Made by a program: the position numbers and the translations under genes. Shown piece after piece: positions 36,067 to 44,034 of a stretch of 64,000 bases of DNA (positions within the stretch are counted from its first letter, which is position 1; each line of letters starts with the position of its first letter). The notes under the pieces are model-generated. The model was not told the DNA's origin. It was given only the letters and a program-made list of their open reading frames with translations, and made no database searches. This DNA is from Chloroflexota bacterium (lineage in GTDB: Bacteria; Chloroflexota; Anaerolineae; Aggregatilineales; Phototrophicaceae): NCBI GenBank assembly GCA_016223085.1, contig JACRPS010000007.1, positions 1-64,000 on the forward strand, given 5' to 3'.

Positions 36067-36148
36067 GCCTTCAGTTCAAAACCGAAGGCTAACAGGAAAA
36101 CGGGAAGCCGCTAAAGCGGTTACTGCTGGACCACTTCAGCGGTTTTTT
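36067..36148. other. Hairpin-rich intergenic segment
   Basis: GCCTTCAGTT/AACCGAAGGC (36067-36089) is a 9-of-10-bp stem. Next come GCCGCT and AGCGGT, and then AGCGG with six T at 36143-36148. One or two could be terminators for the leftward gene ending at 36231. No gene is seen between 35944 and 36230. Confidence 0.4.
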
Positions 36149-36230
36149 CTCTAAATCGGTAGCTGGATGTTTTGAACGTCCAGCGTGGCTGTTGGCTTTA
36201 GAACCAGCCGCGCCAGGCGTTCCAGCACCA

Positions 36231-37010
36231 CTAACTGCCCGGTGTAGTGTCCAGCACCCTGTTTGTGGCAATGTCCACCAGCGCGTAAAACAGCCGCTGG
36301 CCGTCCGCCTCAAACGACACGCTCCAGCGCGTGCCACCCTGATTTTCGACATAGGTTTTCCAGTTATCGTATCCCTCCAGCGCCGCGTCAATCCCCTCTG
36401 CCGAATAAGCCAGATTAACCGCCTGGTCGCGTTTCGCCTGTGCTGCCTGCTCTTCCGCCAGCTCGTTTGGATCAGTGATGGATGAAATCGAGAAGTAGTC
36501 GTTTTCGTCCAGCGAGGCTTTCACCAGCAGCGCCTGCTGCCCCCGGTACAGGTACACCTCCCACACCGCCTCCCAGCGATTGTAATCGGTGTACACATCC
36601 CATAGCGCCGGGTCAATCAGGCGCGCCTGTACTTCCGGGTCGGCCAGCACCAGCGTTTGAATACGCGGCTGCTGTTCAGCATAGACCTCGGTTGGCAGCG
36701 GGCGCGGCGCAAAGGCTTCGATAATCTCGCCCGTTTCGGCGTGAATGACGCCATACCCCAGCCATTCGGTTTCCGACGAGTCGTAAAACTCCACGTACCA
36801 GAAAGTCGGGGCATCCTCACCGGGATACCCGTGCCCGATCCAGCCCGGATGCTCGTCCAGCCAGCCAGCGATTTCGTCTGACTGGGCAACAATCTGAATT
36901 AGCGCCTGCTCGGTCTCCTCCTGCGACTGCGCCAGCGCCGGAACAAGGCTGAACGCGACCAGCAGCGCCAGCAGGCAGGTTGCTATGACAAACCGTGTAA
37001 AGCGTACCAT
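36231..37010 (-). CDS. Secreted protein with PepSY-like features
   Basis: A 259-residue exported protein with a signal peptide (FVIATCLLALLVAFSLVPALAQ). Segments such as WYVEFYDSSETEWLGYGVIHAETGEIIEAF and WEVYLYRGQQALLVKASLDEND, plus VSFEADGQRLFYALVDIATNRVL, look like PepSY repeats (strand, strand, 'D/ETGxIxE' turn). The assignment is weak. It lies upstream of the DUF1501 gene with 38 bases between, in the opposite order of transcription (leftward, after DUF1501), and could share its transcript. Function is unknown. Confidence 0.5.
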   Translation of the reverse strand: MVRFTRFVIATCLLALLVAFSLVPALAQSQEETEQALIQIVAQSDEIAGWLDEHPGWIGHGYPGEDAPTFWYVEFYDSSETEWLGYGVIHAETGEIIEAFAPRPLPTEVYAEQQPRIQTLVLADPEVQARLIDPALWDVYTDYNRWEAVWEVYLYRGQQALLVKASLDENDYFSISSITDPNELAEEQAAQAKRDQAVNLAYSAEGIDAALEGYDNWKTYVENQGGTRWSVSFEADGQRLFYALVDIATNRVLDTTPGS

Positions 37011-37048
37011 TACGATTTCCTCCTGTAGACGGGGTCGAGTGATGGCGA

Positions 37049-38317
37049 TTAACGCGGCAGCACCAGCCCTAAATCGGTGGTCTGAAAATTAGGAAACACC
37101 TTATCGAGCGCCGGGTTCAGCAGCCGCTTGCTGACAACTTCCGCCAGCACGTCGCGGTAATCGGTAGTAATCGGTAAATCACCGTCGTTCAGCGCGTCCG
37201 GCGCGAGAGTTGGCCACCGACTGTAGACACCCCCTTTCACTCCGCCGCCCAGTAGCAGCATGAAGTTGCCGTGTCCGTGATCTGTGCCCTGGCTGGCGTT
37301 TTCGGTCACACGACGTCCAAACTCGCTCATCGTGACAACGCTGACGCTGCCCATCCGGTCGTCCAGATCGGTGTAGAATGCGCCGAGTCCGCTGCCCAGC
37401 ACGCCCAGCAGATTGCTGAAGTAGCCACCGGTCGTGCCCTGGTTTTCGTGGGTGTCCCAGCCGCCCAGATCAAGGCAGGCCACTTCCAGCCCCACGTCCG
37501 CTTTAATGAGTTGAGCGATCTGCCGCAAACCCATGCCGAAACCGTATTCATCAGTTGGGTAGGTTACGCCGTTCGCCGGTTGATAATCGGCGGCGCTCAA
37601 CGATTGCAGCAAATCCACCGTTTCGAACACCAATCCGGCCTGTGCGCTCAGGGCATCGGCGGGTGCTTCAACCGTGTACAACTGCGCCAGCGCCTGCCGC
37701 GCGCGGATCAGTTCGCTCTCCCGCCCGCGCAGGTGGAAATCAGCGATGGACCGCAGCGACAGCGGCGCGATCCCCCCGCGCAGCGAATTGGGTACCATCG
37801 CGCCCATGCCCACTGCCCGGAATGGTGAGTCGTTCTGCCACGCGGCAGATTGCAAATGGCGGCCAATCCAACCCGTGCCGGTGGTTTTGTTGCCGGGCGT
37901 GCCATATTCCATAAACTGCATGGCGTCGAAGTGCGACCGGCTAGGGTCAATTGAGCCGGTGGCATGGACGATGGTCAGTCCGCCCTCATCGTAAATATCT
38001 TTCAGCGGTGCGAGCGACGGGTGCAGACCGAAATAGCCGTCCAGATCAAGCGTGGCGCCGGTCCCCGCGCCCGGTTCGGGTACCGCCAGAGTCGGGCGGG
38101 CGTCGTAATAGTGCGCGCCGTCACCGTAGGGCACGACCGCGCTCAGGCCATCAATGCCACCGCGCAGGAAGATCGTCACCAGTACGTCGCCAGGGCCGGG
38201 CTGGAGCGCCGGGCGGAAGGCCAAACGTGGCATCCACGCCGGAAACAGCGCCCTGCTCACCCCGACCGCGCCCGATGCAGTCATCTGCTGTAAAAAGTTA
38301 CGCCGTGTTTGAATCAT
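37049..38317 (-). CDS. DUF1501 domain protein, Tat-exported
   Basis: A 422-residue protein with a twin-arginine signal (TRRNFLQQMTASGAVG). Body motifs of DUF1501 are present: VTIFLRGGIDGLSAVVPYGD, HPSLAPLKDIYDEGGLTIVHATGS, and GGWDTHENQGTTGGYF with the conserved Asp/His. Near the end are MSEFGRRVTENASQGTDHGHGNFMLLLGGG. DUF1501 proteins resemble the alkaline-phosphatase-like fold and are usually paired with DUF1800, as here. The function is not established. It is the second gene after DUF1800 in the leftward direction, with a palindrome between them. Confidence 0.85.
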   Translation of the reverse strand: MIQTRRNFLQQMTASGAVGVSRALFPAWMPRLAFRPALQPGPGDVLVTIFLRGGIDGLSAVVPYGDGAHYYDARPTLAVPEPGAGTGATLDLDGYFGLHPSLAPLKDIYDEGGLTIVHATGSIDPSRSHFDAMQFMEYGTPGNKTTGTGWIGRHLQSAAWQNDSPFRAVGMGAMVPNSLRGGIAPLSLRSIADFHLRGRESELIRARQALAQLYTVEAPADALSAQAGLVFETVDLLQSLSAADYQPANGVTYPTDEYGFGMGLRQIAQLIKADVGLEVACLDLGGWDTHENQGTTGGYFSNLLGVLGSGLGAFYTDLDDRMGSVSVVTMSEFGRRVTENASQGTDHGHGNFMLLLGGGVKGGVYSRWPTLAPDALNDGDLPITTDYRDVLAEVVSKRLLNPALDKVFPNFQTTDLGLVLPR

Positions 38318-38378
38318 CGGTTACATCCTTCCGTTCGCCATTGTGCCAACAACTACTGGGCCAGAACGTTCTACACCC

Positions 38379-38406
38379 GCAGGGGCACGGCATGTCGTGC
38401 CCCTAC
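38379..38406. repeat. Palindrome, GYAGGGGCAC family
   Basis: GCAGGGGCACG and CGTGCCCCTAC pair over 11 bp (one wobble) around six bases. It lies between the leftward DUF1800 and DUF1501 genes. Confidence 0.75.
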
Positions 38407-38431
38407 ACATAGACAGAGACTACAGCATTGT

Positions 38432-39922
38432 TTACCGCCACTGATACAGCGGCGAGGCCAACATCAGCCCGTACAGTGTGCCGAGCTTGCGCGACAGCAG
38501 CAGCGGCGTGACCGGCGTGACCGATTCACCGCCATCTGCGGCGAACGCGATAAAGGCGGCGCGTGCCGCGTCCGGTATCCGGCCCCCGAACACCCGCGCC
38601 GCTGCCCTATCCACCAGCTCGCCGACGGTCGCCGCGCTACCGACGTATTCGTGCAAGTGAGCGGTCATCGTCTTTTGCAGTTCAAGGTCACTGTACGCGC
38701 CATGCGTTAGCATCATCGCTACGTTCCAGCGCGCCAGCAGCCCGGCGGAACTCATCCACGCTCCGGCTTTATCCGGGTAGCCATCCGGCGGATGCCAGCC
38801 AAATGGCGGCTGCGCCAGTTCCAGCAGCAGATTCTCCATCGTGTAAAAGTCGTGAATCTCGGTACCCGTTGCCCGCAGCACACCGATGAAGAAGTCCAGC
38901 GGGCGGCGCAGCTTTTGTCCGGCAGACGTCTGAAATTCTGCTGATAGCAGGATATGGCGTAGCACGGGTTTGATCGCGCCCCGGTTCGCCGTCCAGATCG
39001 CTGCCGCGCTGTCTACCAGCGACGAGGGTGGGTCGTCGCTGACAAAGCGCACGCATAGCTTGTAACAGAGATACCGCGCCGTGGCCGGGTGGTTCGTCAA
39101 GATGCTCAGGACATGCAGCCCGTCTTCAATGCCCCGGTCGGCGGGCAGGGGATGCCCTAGCACGTTTTTTTTGCCGGTATCGTGAGTGGAGGGGTCGAAG
39201 TAGAAGCCGGTATCCGTGCCGTCGTGTACCGTCCAGCCGGTAAAGGCGCGCGCCACCTCCTTCACGTCCCGTTCGGTGTAGCCGCCGTCCACGCCCAGCG
39301 TGTGCAGTTCCATCAGTTCACGGGCATAGTTCTCGTTGGGATGTTCGGCATTGTTAAGGTAGTTATCCAGATAGTACAGCACGGCCGGGGACTGCGCGGA
39401 CGCAAACAGCAGATCGCGGAAATTGCCCAGCGCGTGCTGGCGTATCTGCCGCTGGAATGTCACCAGTTCCACGCCCAGTTCGTCGCTGGGGATGTTAAAG
39501 TGATCGGTCCAGAACTCAGCCATACGCTCCAGCAACTGCCGTTCGCTGTACACTGCCCGCCAGACCATGCCCGCCATCAGTGCCTTGTAGGTGCGGTATT
39601 CGCGCTCCGGCAACAGCGACGCCGCGTAGCGATCCATATTCAGAATCGGCAGTTCCAGCAGCCGCGCATCCATCGCCGAATCGTCAATCCGTTCCGGGTT
39701 CAATTGCTCGTCGAGATATGCTTCGATGCCCAGCGCCGCCGCGCGTTCGCTATCCTGTGGCCTGACACCGTAGGTGATGCGATTGAGCAGATGCAGCGCC
39801 AGGTTACTGGCTACCAGCGGCGCGTCGAACTGCTCCCAAGCCAGCAGCGATTGGCCGCCAATGGCTACTGCTGCGCTGGTCAGCCCCATCAGCCGTAAAA
39901 AGTCTCGTCGTGATGTCTGCAT
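38432..39922 (-). CDS. DUF1800 domain protein, Tat-exported
   Basis: A 496-residue protein starting with a twin-arginine signal (TSRRDFLRLMGLTSAAVA). The DUF1800 core is visible: HLLNRITYGVRPQD near the start, FWTDHFNIPSDELG, HALGNFRDLLFASAQSPAVLYYLDN, NENYARELMELHTLGVDGGYTERDVKEVARAFTGWT, and KLRRPLDFFIGVLRATG. It is a large alpha-helical exported protein of unknown function that co-occurs with DUF1501. ATG 39922 is chosen because AGGA precedes it and the RR motif follows within 5 residues. A pho-box-like repeat lies upstream at 40027. Confidence 0.88.
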   Translation of the reverse strand: MQTSRRDFLRLMGLTSAAVAIGGQSLLAWEQFDAPLVASNLALHLLNRITYGVRPQDSERAAALGIEAYLDEQLNPERIDDSAMDARLLELPILNMDRYAASLLPEREYRTYKALMAGMVWRAVYSERQLLERMAEFWTDHFNIPSDELGVELVTFQRQIRQHALGNFRDLLFASAQSPAVLYYLDNYLNNAEHPNENYARELMELHTLGVDGGYTERDVKEVARAFTGWTVHDGTDTGFYFDPSTHDTGKKNVLGHPLPADRGIEDGLHVLSILTNHPATARYLCYKLCVRFVSDDPPSSLVDSAAAIWTANRGAIKPVLRHILLSAEFQTSAGQKLRRPLDFFIGVLRATGTEIHDFYTMENLLLELAQPPFGWHPPDGYPDKAGAWMSSAGLLARWNVAMMLTHGAYSDLELQKTMTAHLHEYVGSAATVGELVDRAAARVFGGRIPDAARAAFIAFAADGGESVTPVTPLLLSRKLGTLYGLMLASPLYQWR

Positions 39923-40026
39923 AAGACCATCCTGCGTTTTGCAGTTTGAACTGGATGATTGGCACAGAAACATCGTGCCGTTTCTGCACGTTGCCGCTAT
40001 CGTACTGATGAAGGTTGAAAAGGTTA

Positions 40027-40053
40027 TGACGGAGATGTGACGGATTCGTCACA
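40027..40053 (-). promoter_or_regulatory. Pho-box-like direct repeat and overlapping palindrome upstream of DUF1800
   Basis: TGACGGA occurs at 40027-40033 and 40038-40044, an 11-base period (on the minus strand TCCGTCA twice with a 4-base gap). OmpR/PhoB regulators typically bind such pairs. A 7-bp palindrome, TGTGACG-GATT-CGTCACA (40036-40053), overlaps the second copy. It lies about 105-130 bases before the DUF1800 start. Confidence 0.45.
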
Positions 40054-40105
40054 AATTGAGGGAATAATGGTTTAGAATCTGATCATAAATTGCGTTTGAT
40101 CTTAT

Positions 40106-40134
40106 GTAGGGGCAAGGGCATGTTGTGGCCCTAT
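40106..40134. repeat. Imperfect palindrome, GTAGGGGC family
   Basis: GTAGGGGCAA and TTGTGGCCCTAT form a partly paired hairpin about 10 bases after the lipoprotein gene stop on the leftward strand. A weaker member of the dispersed family. Confidence 0.5.
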
Positions 40135-40143
40135 GGATAGTGC

Positions 40144-41424
40144 TTATTCGTCACCCCTCTCTGCCGCTGCGGTCGCAGTGGCGTCAACCTTGACGGCATC
40201 CAGCCATGCCTGAAGCGGTTCGGCCTGGGGCAAACCACGATTGTTGAACTCGCCAACGACATACTCGGCGTAGTCGGTAGCGTTCCAGTACACGGAGAAT
40301 TGCGCTGCCGTGAACAGGCCGCCAATCCAGTCACCGATCTGGTTCTGAAGCTGGTTCGCCTGGTTCAGCCAGTAATCACCCTCCTCTGACCGTCCCGCCC
40401 AGATTAGCACCGTTCCTAGATTGTGCAGCGAATGTGCCACGCCGACCGCATCGTCTTCCGCCTGCCACAGATTCAACGCCTCGCGGAAGTTGCGGGCGGC
40501 GATGTTCCACTGGCTGTTGACAGCGGCCAGCATCCCCAACTGACCGCGCACCGTCGCCAGAATGCGGGGGTTCTGTTCCGCGTCCAGCGTTTGTTGCAGG
40601 TTGACCGCCGCCGCGTTCAGGTCGCCCGCTTCAACCGACAGACAGGCGGCGTCCAGCAGGCGGGTGACAGTTTCGTTATCGGTTGTCACCGCGCACGGCC
40701 CGAACGCCCAGCCGCGCCAGTCCGGGAACAGTCCCTGACTTTCTAGATCGCCAAAGGTCGGCACAAAATATTCATTGGAGGATGGAATTCCCTCCGGCGG
40801 CACGCTCAGCACCAGCAACTGTGTTTCAAAGATTGCCTGACTACCGCGTTCGCCCACGTTCTCAATCCACGTATGGACCTCCACCATTGCCCGTACCCGG
40901 TATAATCCCGGCGTGTCCAGCCACAGCGTTGAGTCCAGCAGTTCGTTTTGGAAGTCCGGCCCCCAGGCCTCGCGGTCTTCGGTCGAAACCCAATCCCACG
41001 ATTCGTAGTCGCTGCTCCAGGGCGGCTGCACAAACGTTTCCATCGTCACCCGTCCTGTCCCGTGTACGTCCTGCAACCACAACATGCGCCAGTCTACCCG
41101 CAGGCGAAAACCGTAGCCACTATTGGCGGAGATGTACTCCTGCGGCAGCAGCGTTTGCTCAAACGGTTCGATCTCCGCGCCATTCCTGCCCAGGACGATG
41201 TGCGGATAAGCGACCGTCCGCACCACCATGCTGTCGTCGTCCTCGGCGCCATAGCTCAACGCGCCGCCGCTGGCGCTTGCCTGCCGGAAGGGTGTGGCAG
41301 TTGGCTGCGGCACAGGCGTTAACGTTTCCTCGACGCGCACGTCAACCAGCCCGCAGGCCGCCAGCAGCACCGCCGCACTCCATAGGGCAACCAGAGAACG
41401 AATACGCCGTTGACCTCGAATCAC
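40144..41424 (-). CDS. Predicted lipoprotein with TPR-like repeats
   Basis: A 426-residue exported protein. The N-terminus LWSAAVLLAACGLVD holds a lipobox ending in Cys24, followed by a Thr/Pro linker. The C-terminal half (about 255-395) has three helical repeats (NAAAVNLQQTLDAEQ, WNIAARNFREALNLWQAEDD, VAHSLHNLGTVLIWAGRSEEGDYWLNQANQ) of tetratricopeptide type. The middle part (about 70-230) is unassigned. The start overlaps the kinase stop by four bases, which makes it the third gene of a two-component operon. It may be an accessory sensor or target. Confidence 0.7.
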   Translation of the reverse strand: MIRGQRRIRSLVALWSAAVLLAACGLVDVRVEETLTPVPQPTATPFRQASASGGALSYGAEDDDSMVVRTVAYPHIVLGRNGAEIEPFEQTLLPQEYISANSGYGFRLRVDWRMLWLQDVHGTGRVTMETFVQPPWSSDYESWDWVSTEDREAWGPDFQNELLDSTLWLDTPGLYRVRAMVEVHTWIENVGERGSQAIFETQLLVLSVPPEGIPSSNEYFVPTFGDLESQGLFPDWRGWAFGPCAVTTDNETVTRLLDAACLSVEAGDLNAAAVNLQQTLDAEQNPRILATVRGQLGMLAAVNSQWNIAARNFREALNLWQAEDDAVGVAHSLHNLGTVLIWAGRSEEGDYWLNQANQLQNQIGDWIGGLFTAAQFSVYWNATDYAEYVVGEFNNRGLPQAEPLQAWLDAVKVDATATAAAERGDE

Positions 41425-42590
41425 CTGTCCACCTCGCCCGGCTTTGGTAGTCGCACGGTCATGGTTGTACCCACGCCCACCTTACTTTGCACGCTGATGC
41501 TACCGCTATGCATTTCCACGATCTTTTTGGAGATGGATAGGCCTAACCCGCTGCCCATTTTCTGCGACCGCGCCCGCACCAGCGGCTCAAAAATCCGGTC
41601 AGGCAGATACTCTGGCGGGATGCCAATGCCGTTGTCCACAAACGATATAACGTAACAGCCGGGCTGCTGTTCCAGCCGAACCTGCACCCGCGCACCTGTC
41701 TCGGAATATTTCAGGCTGTTGTCAATCAGGTTTTCGAAGGCGCGTGCCAGCAGATCACGGTCGCCTTCGGCCCGCATGGGTTCTGGCGGCGCTTCGATCT
41801 CCAGCGTTTTGCCTTCCTGCTGCGCCATCTCATCCCGCGAGTAAACCGCTTCTTCCAGCACGTCCACCAGATCAAGCATCGTCGGTTCGAGCGGCACGTA
41901 GGCCAGGCGTGCATCAAACAGCATACTGTCCACCAGCCGCGCCAGCCGCTGCGCCTCGTTCTCAATTGTTCCGGCGGCTTTGTGCCACGCTGCCGGGTCT
42001 ACCAGCGGTGCCTGCCGAATGTTCGCGGCGTGGCCGATGATCGCCGCCAGCGGATTTCGCATGTCGTGGACGATGCGCCGGATGAAGTTTTCGTAGAAGG
42101 CGCTGCGGGTGCCGTCCACGCCGAGCGGCTTGCAGATCAGTGCATACATTCCCCGGTTGAGCGGCACCGCCTGCACCGACAGCCGCAGCCCTTCGCCCAG
42201 CGCCACGTTCTGGATCGCAATCCGCCGCGTTGTCCGCGCCCGCTCCAGCACCGCCCGCGCCGAATCCAGCACGAATTTGCCGTTCACCAGTTCGGCGGCG
42301 GCCTCGTTCGCCCACTGCACCCGCCCGCGCGCGTTGCAAATGATAACACCCTCGCTGAGATACGCCGCAATTGCGGCGTAGTGCTCGGCCCGGCCCAGCC
42401 GCGCCGAGCGCCGCCCAAAAGCGATCAGAAGCAGCGCCGCGAGTCCCAGCCCCCACCCAAACCAGATCAGCCCAAAATCGGATGCAAACCGGATGCTGAC
42501 CAGATTCAGCGGCGATAGCAGCAGGAACAGTGTCACCACCAGCCACGAAATGAGGACAAAAGCAAACAGCACGCGGTACCGGAACATCAT
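41421..42590 (-). CDS. Sensor histidine kinase (HisKA, PhoR-like)
   Basis: A 389-residue membrane kinase. Two N-terminal membrane segments (about 5-57) are followed by a short PAS-like region (about 75-150). A HisKA dimerisation domain has phospho-acceptor His175 in RRIVHDMRNPLAA, and the HATPase has the N box (LLARAFENLIDNSLKYS), VDNGIGIPPEYL and GLGLSISK. There is almost no periplasmic loop, so sensing is likely in the membrane or the cytoplasm. It overlaps the regulator stop by one base, forming a two-component operon with the OmpR-type regulator. Confidence 0.9.
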   Translation of the reverse strand: MMFRYRVLFAFVLISWLVVTLFLLLSPLNLVSIRFASDFGLIWFGWGLGLAALLLIAFGRRSARLGRAEHYAAIAAYLSEGVIICNARGRVQWANEAAAELVNGKFVLDSARAVLERARTTRRIAIQNVALGEGLRLSVQAVPLNRGMYALICKPLGVDGTRSAFYENFIRRIVHDMRNPLAAIIGHAANIRQAPLVDPAAWHKAAGTIENEAQRLARLVDSMLFDARLAYVPLEPTMLDLVDVLEEAVYSRDEMAQQEGKTLEIEAPPEPMRAEGDRDLLARAFENLIDNSLKYSETGARVQVRLEQQPGCYVISFVDNGIGIPPEYLPDRIFEPLVRARSQKMGSGLGLSISKKIVEMHSGSISVQSKVGVGTTMTVRLPKPGEVDR

Positions 42591-43312
42591 CAGTCCTGCG
42601 TAAGCTGGTAGCCGATGCCGTGAATCGTTTCGATCAACTCGTCCCGCTCCAGACCCAGCTTGCGCCGCAGCGCCGCGATGTGCCGGTCAACCGTGCGTTC
42701 GTACCCCGCCCAGGCATCGTCCCACACGTGGTTCAGCAGTTCCTCGCGCGTCCAGCGGCGGTTGGGATGCCGCGCCAGGAACGCCAGCAGCGCAAATTCC
42801 ATCGGCGTCAGGTCAATCTGTCGCCCGCGCCGGGTGATACGAAAGTGTTCGAGGTCAATCTGAAGATCAGGCTGAATATGTATGACATTCCCGCGCTGGT
42901 CCTCCGCCGGCACGATCTCCCGCCGGATGTGCTGCACCGCCCCCAGCGTAGCGCGTATCTGACTCGCCAGCGCGTTGTTGTCCCAGGGTTTGGTGACAAA
43001 CGCAATCGCGCCCTGCCCCAGGCTTTCGACCTGCCACTCCGGGTACGAGGTGAGCATGATGATCGGGATAAAACGTTCCCGCTTGCGAAGCTGCTGGCAT
43101 ACTTCCAGACCGCTCATGTGGTCGGGCTGGCTTTCGTCCAGCACTACGTCCAGCAGTACCAGATCAGGCTCGACCGCTTCAACCAGCGCCAACGCCTCGG
43201 GCCCGCTGGCCGCTGTCTGCACCCGGTAGCCGATACGCCCCAGCAGCGTGCTCAGCGCCGAACGAATGGATTCTTCGTCATCTATAACCAGAATGCGCGG
43301 TTTCTCGTCCAT
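42590..43312 (-). CDS. OmpR/PhoB-family response regulator
   Basis: A 240-residue DNA-binding response regulator. The receiver has IDDEES (acidic pair 11-12), Asp55 in DLVLLDVVLD, Thr in IMLTS and Lys in FVTKPW. The C-terminal winged helix shows LTPMEFALLAFLARHPNRRWTREELLNHVW and RTVDRHIAALRRKLG. On the minus strand TATAGT ends 8 bases before the ATG and there is no ribosome-binding site, so the mRNA may be leaderless. A pho-box-like site upstream of DUF1800 is a candidate target. The kinase gene follows directly. Confidence 0.92.
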   Translation of the reverse strand: MDEKPRILVIDDEESIRSALSTLLGRIGYRVQTAASGPEALALVEAVEPDLVLLDVVLDESQPDHMSGLEVCQQLRKRERFIPIIMLTSYPEWQVESLGQGAIAFVTKPWDNNALASQIRATLGAVQHIRREIVPAEDQRGNVIHIQPDLQIDLEHFRITRRGRQIDLTPMEFALLAFLARHPNRRWTREELLNHVWDDAWAGYERTVDRHIAALRRKLGLERDELIETIHGIGYQLTQD

Positions 43313-43391
43313 ATCGGAACACTATACAGCAGAATATCTTTCCGACGCCATAAATGTGGGATTGCGCAAGGGCGGATGGTGACACAGCTTG

Positions 43392-43429
43392 ATAAAAATA
43401 ACCTCATCCTGACAGAAGATGAGGTTATT
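43392..43429 (-). terminator. Rho-independent terminator for the pterin-dehydratase-like gene
   Basis: AATAACCTCATC and GATGAGGTTATT form a perfect 12-bp stem with a 9-base loop (43397-43429). On the minus strand TTTTTATC follows, suiting the leftward gene ending at 43498. Confidence 0.85.
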
Positions 43430-43497
43430 CCAGCACTGAGGGTAAGCGGGACGGATATAACGTGCGGCAGATGTTACCGGTCAAGGCTTGTACCCTT

Positions 43498-43953
43498 TCA
43501 GGTGTTTTGCCCACGCCGACTGTCTGCCCACGAAGGCGCATCGCTGGCCGGGAAGGATTCTTCCGAGGCTTGCTGCACCACGTCCTTTTGCCCGCTGATG
43601 ACATCCCAGCGCGAACACAAATCATCCGTGCGCGACGCCATGATAAAATCGTTGCGGTGCAGCCCGCCAATTACCGGCGACCCCCACTCCACGATCACCT
43701 TTTTTGGCAGAATCGTCAGGCGCGGATAATGTCCCTGCGTGTTTGCCAGTTCGGCCACTTTATCGGCAAACAGCATCGCCTCCTTAAAATCGGCAAAGGT
43801 AAATTCCCGCCGCAGTAGCTTCAAACCGCCGGTCGTGGTCGGCTGCCAGCGGTCAAGCTGCCGCAGCAGCACGCTGATTTCCCGCCCGGACAGCGGTCGC
43901 TCCCGGTTGGTCAGCAGTGTGCAGCGTTGTTCCAGCAATGTCGTCGTTGCCAT
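43498..43953 (-). CDS. Divergent pterin-4a-carbinolamine dehydratase
   Basis: A 151-residue protein of the PCD/DCoH family. Helix 1 reads LLTNRERPLSGREISVLLRQLDRW, the core has LLRREFTFADFKEAMLFADKVAELANTQ, and then comes GHYPRL. The family's usual active-site HHP is replaced here by HYP, and the later THxxGGLT region reads SPVIGGLHRND, so catalysis is uncertain. The C-terminal extension ASEESFPASDAPSW is not part of the core fold but is common in small bacterial stress proteins. ATG 43953 was chosen for the GAGG about 11 bases upstream. It has its own terminator. Confidence 0.7.
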   Translation of the reverse strand: MATTTLLEQRCTLLTNRERPLSGREISVLLRQLDRWQPTTTGGLKLLRREFTFADFKEAMLFADKVAELANTQGHYPRLTILPKKVIVEWGSPVIGGLHRNDFIMASRTDDLCSRWDVISGQKDVVQQASEESFPASDAPSWADSRRGQNT

Positions 43954-44034
43954 TGTATGCATCACCTCGCTTGGTTTTCTCACAGCTTAAACCAAAAGCG
44001 TTGGAGGTACATCAGACACACGAGACTACGGGAT

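Noticed and set aside
42620-43729. 369-residue rightward frame opposite the OmpR-type regulator
   Set aside because: The sense strand encodes a complete response regulator and the frame spans a terminator.
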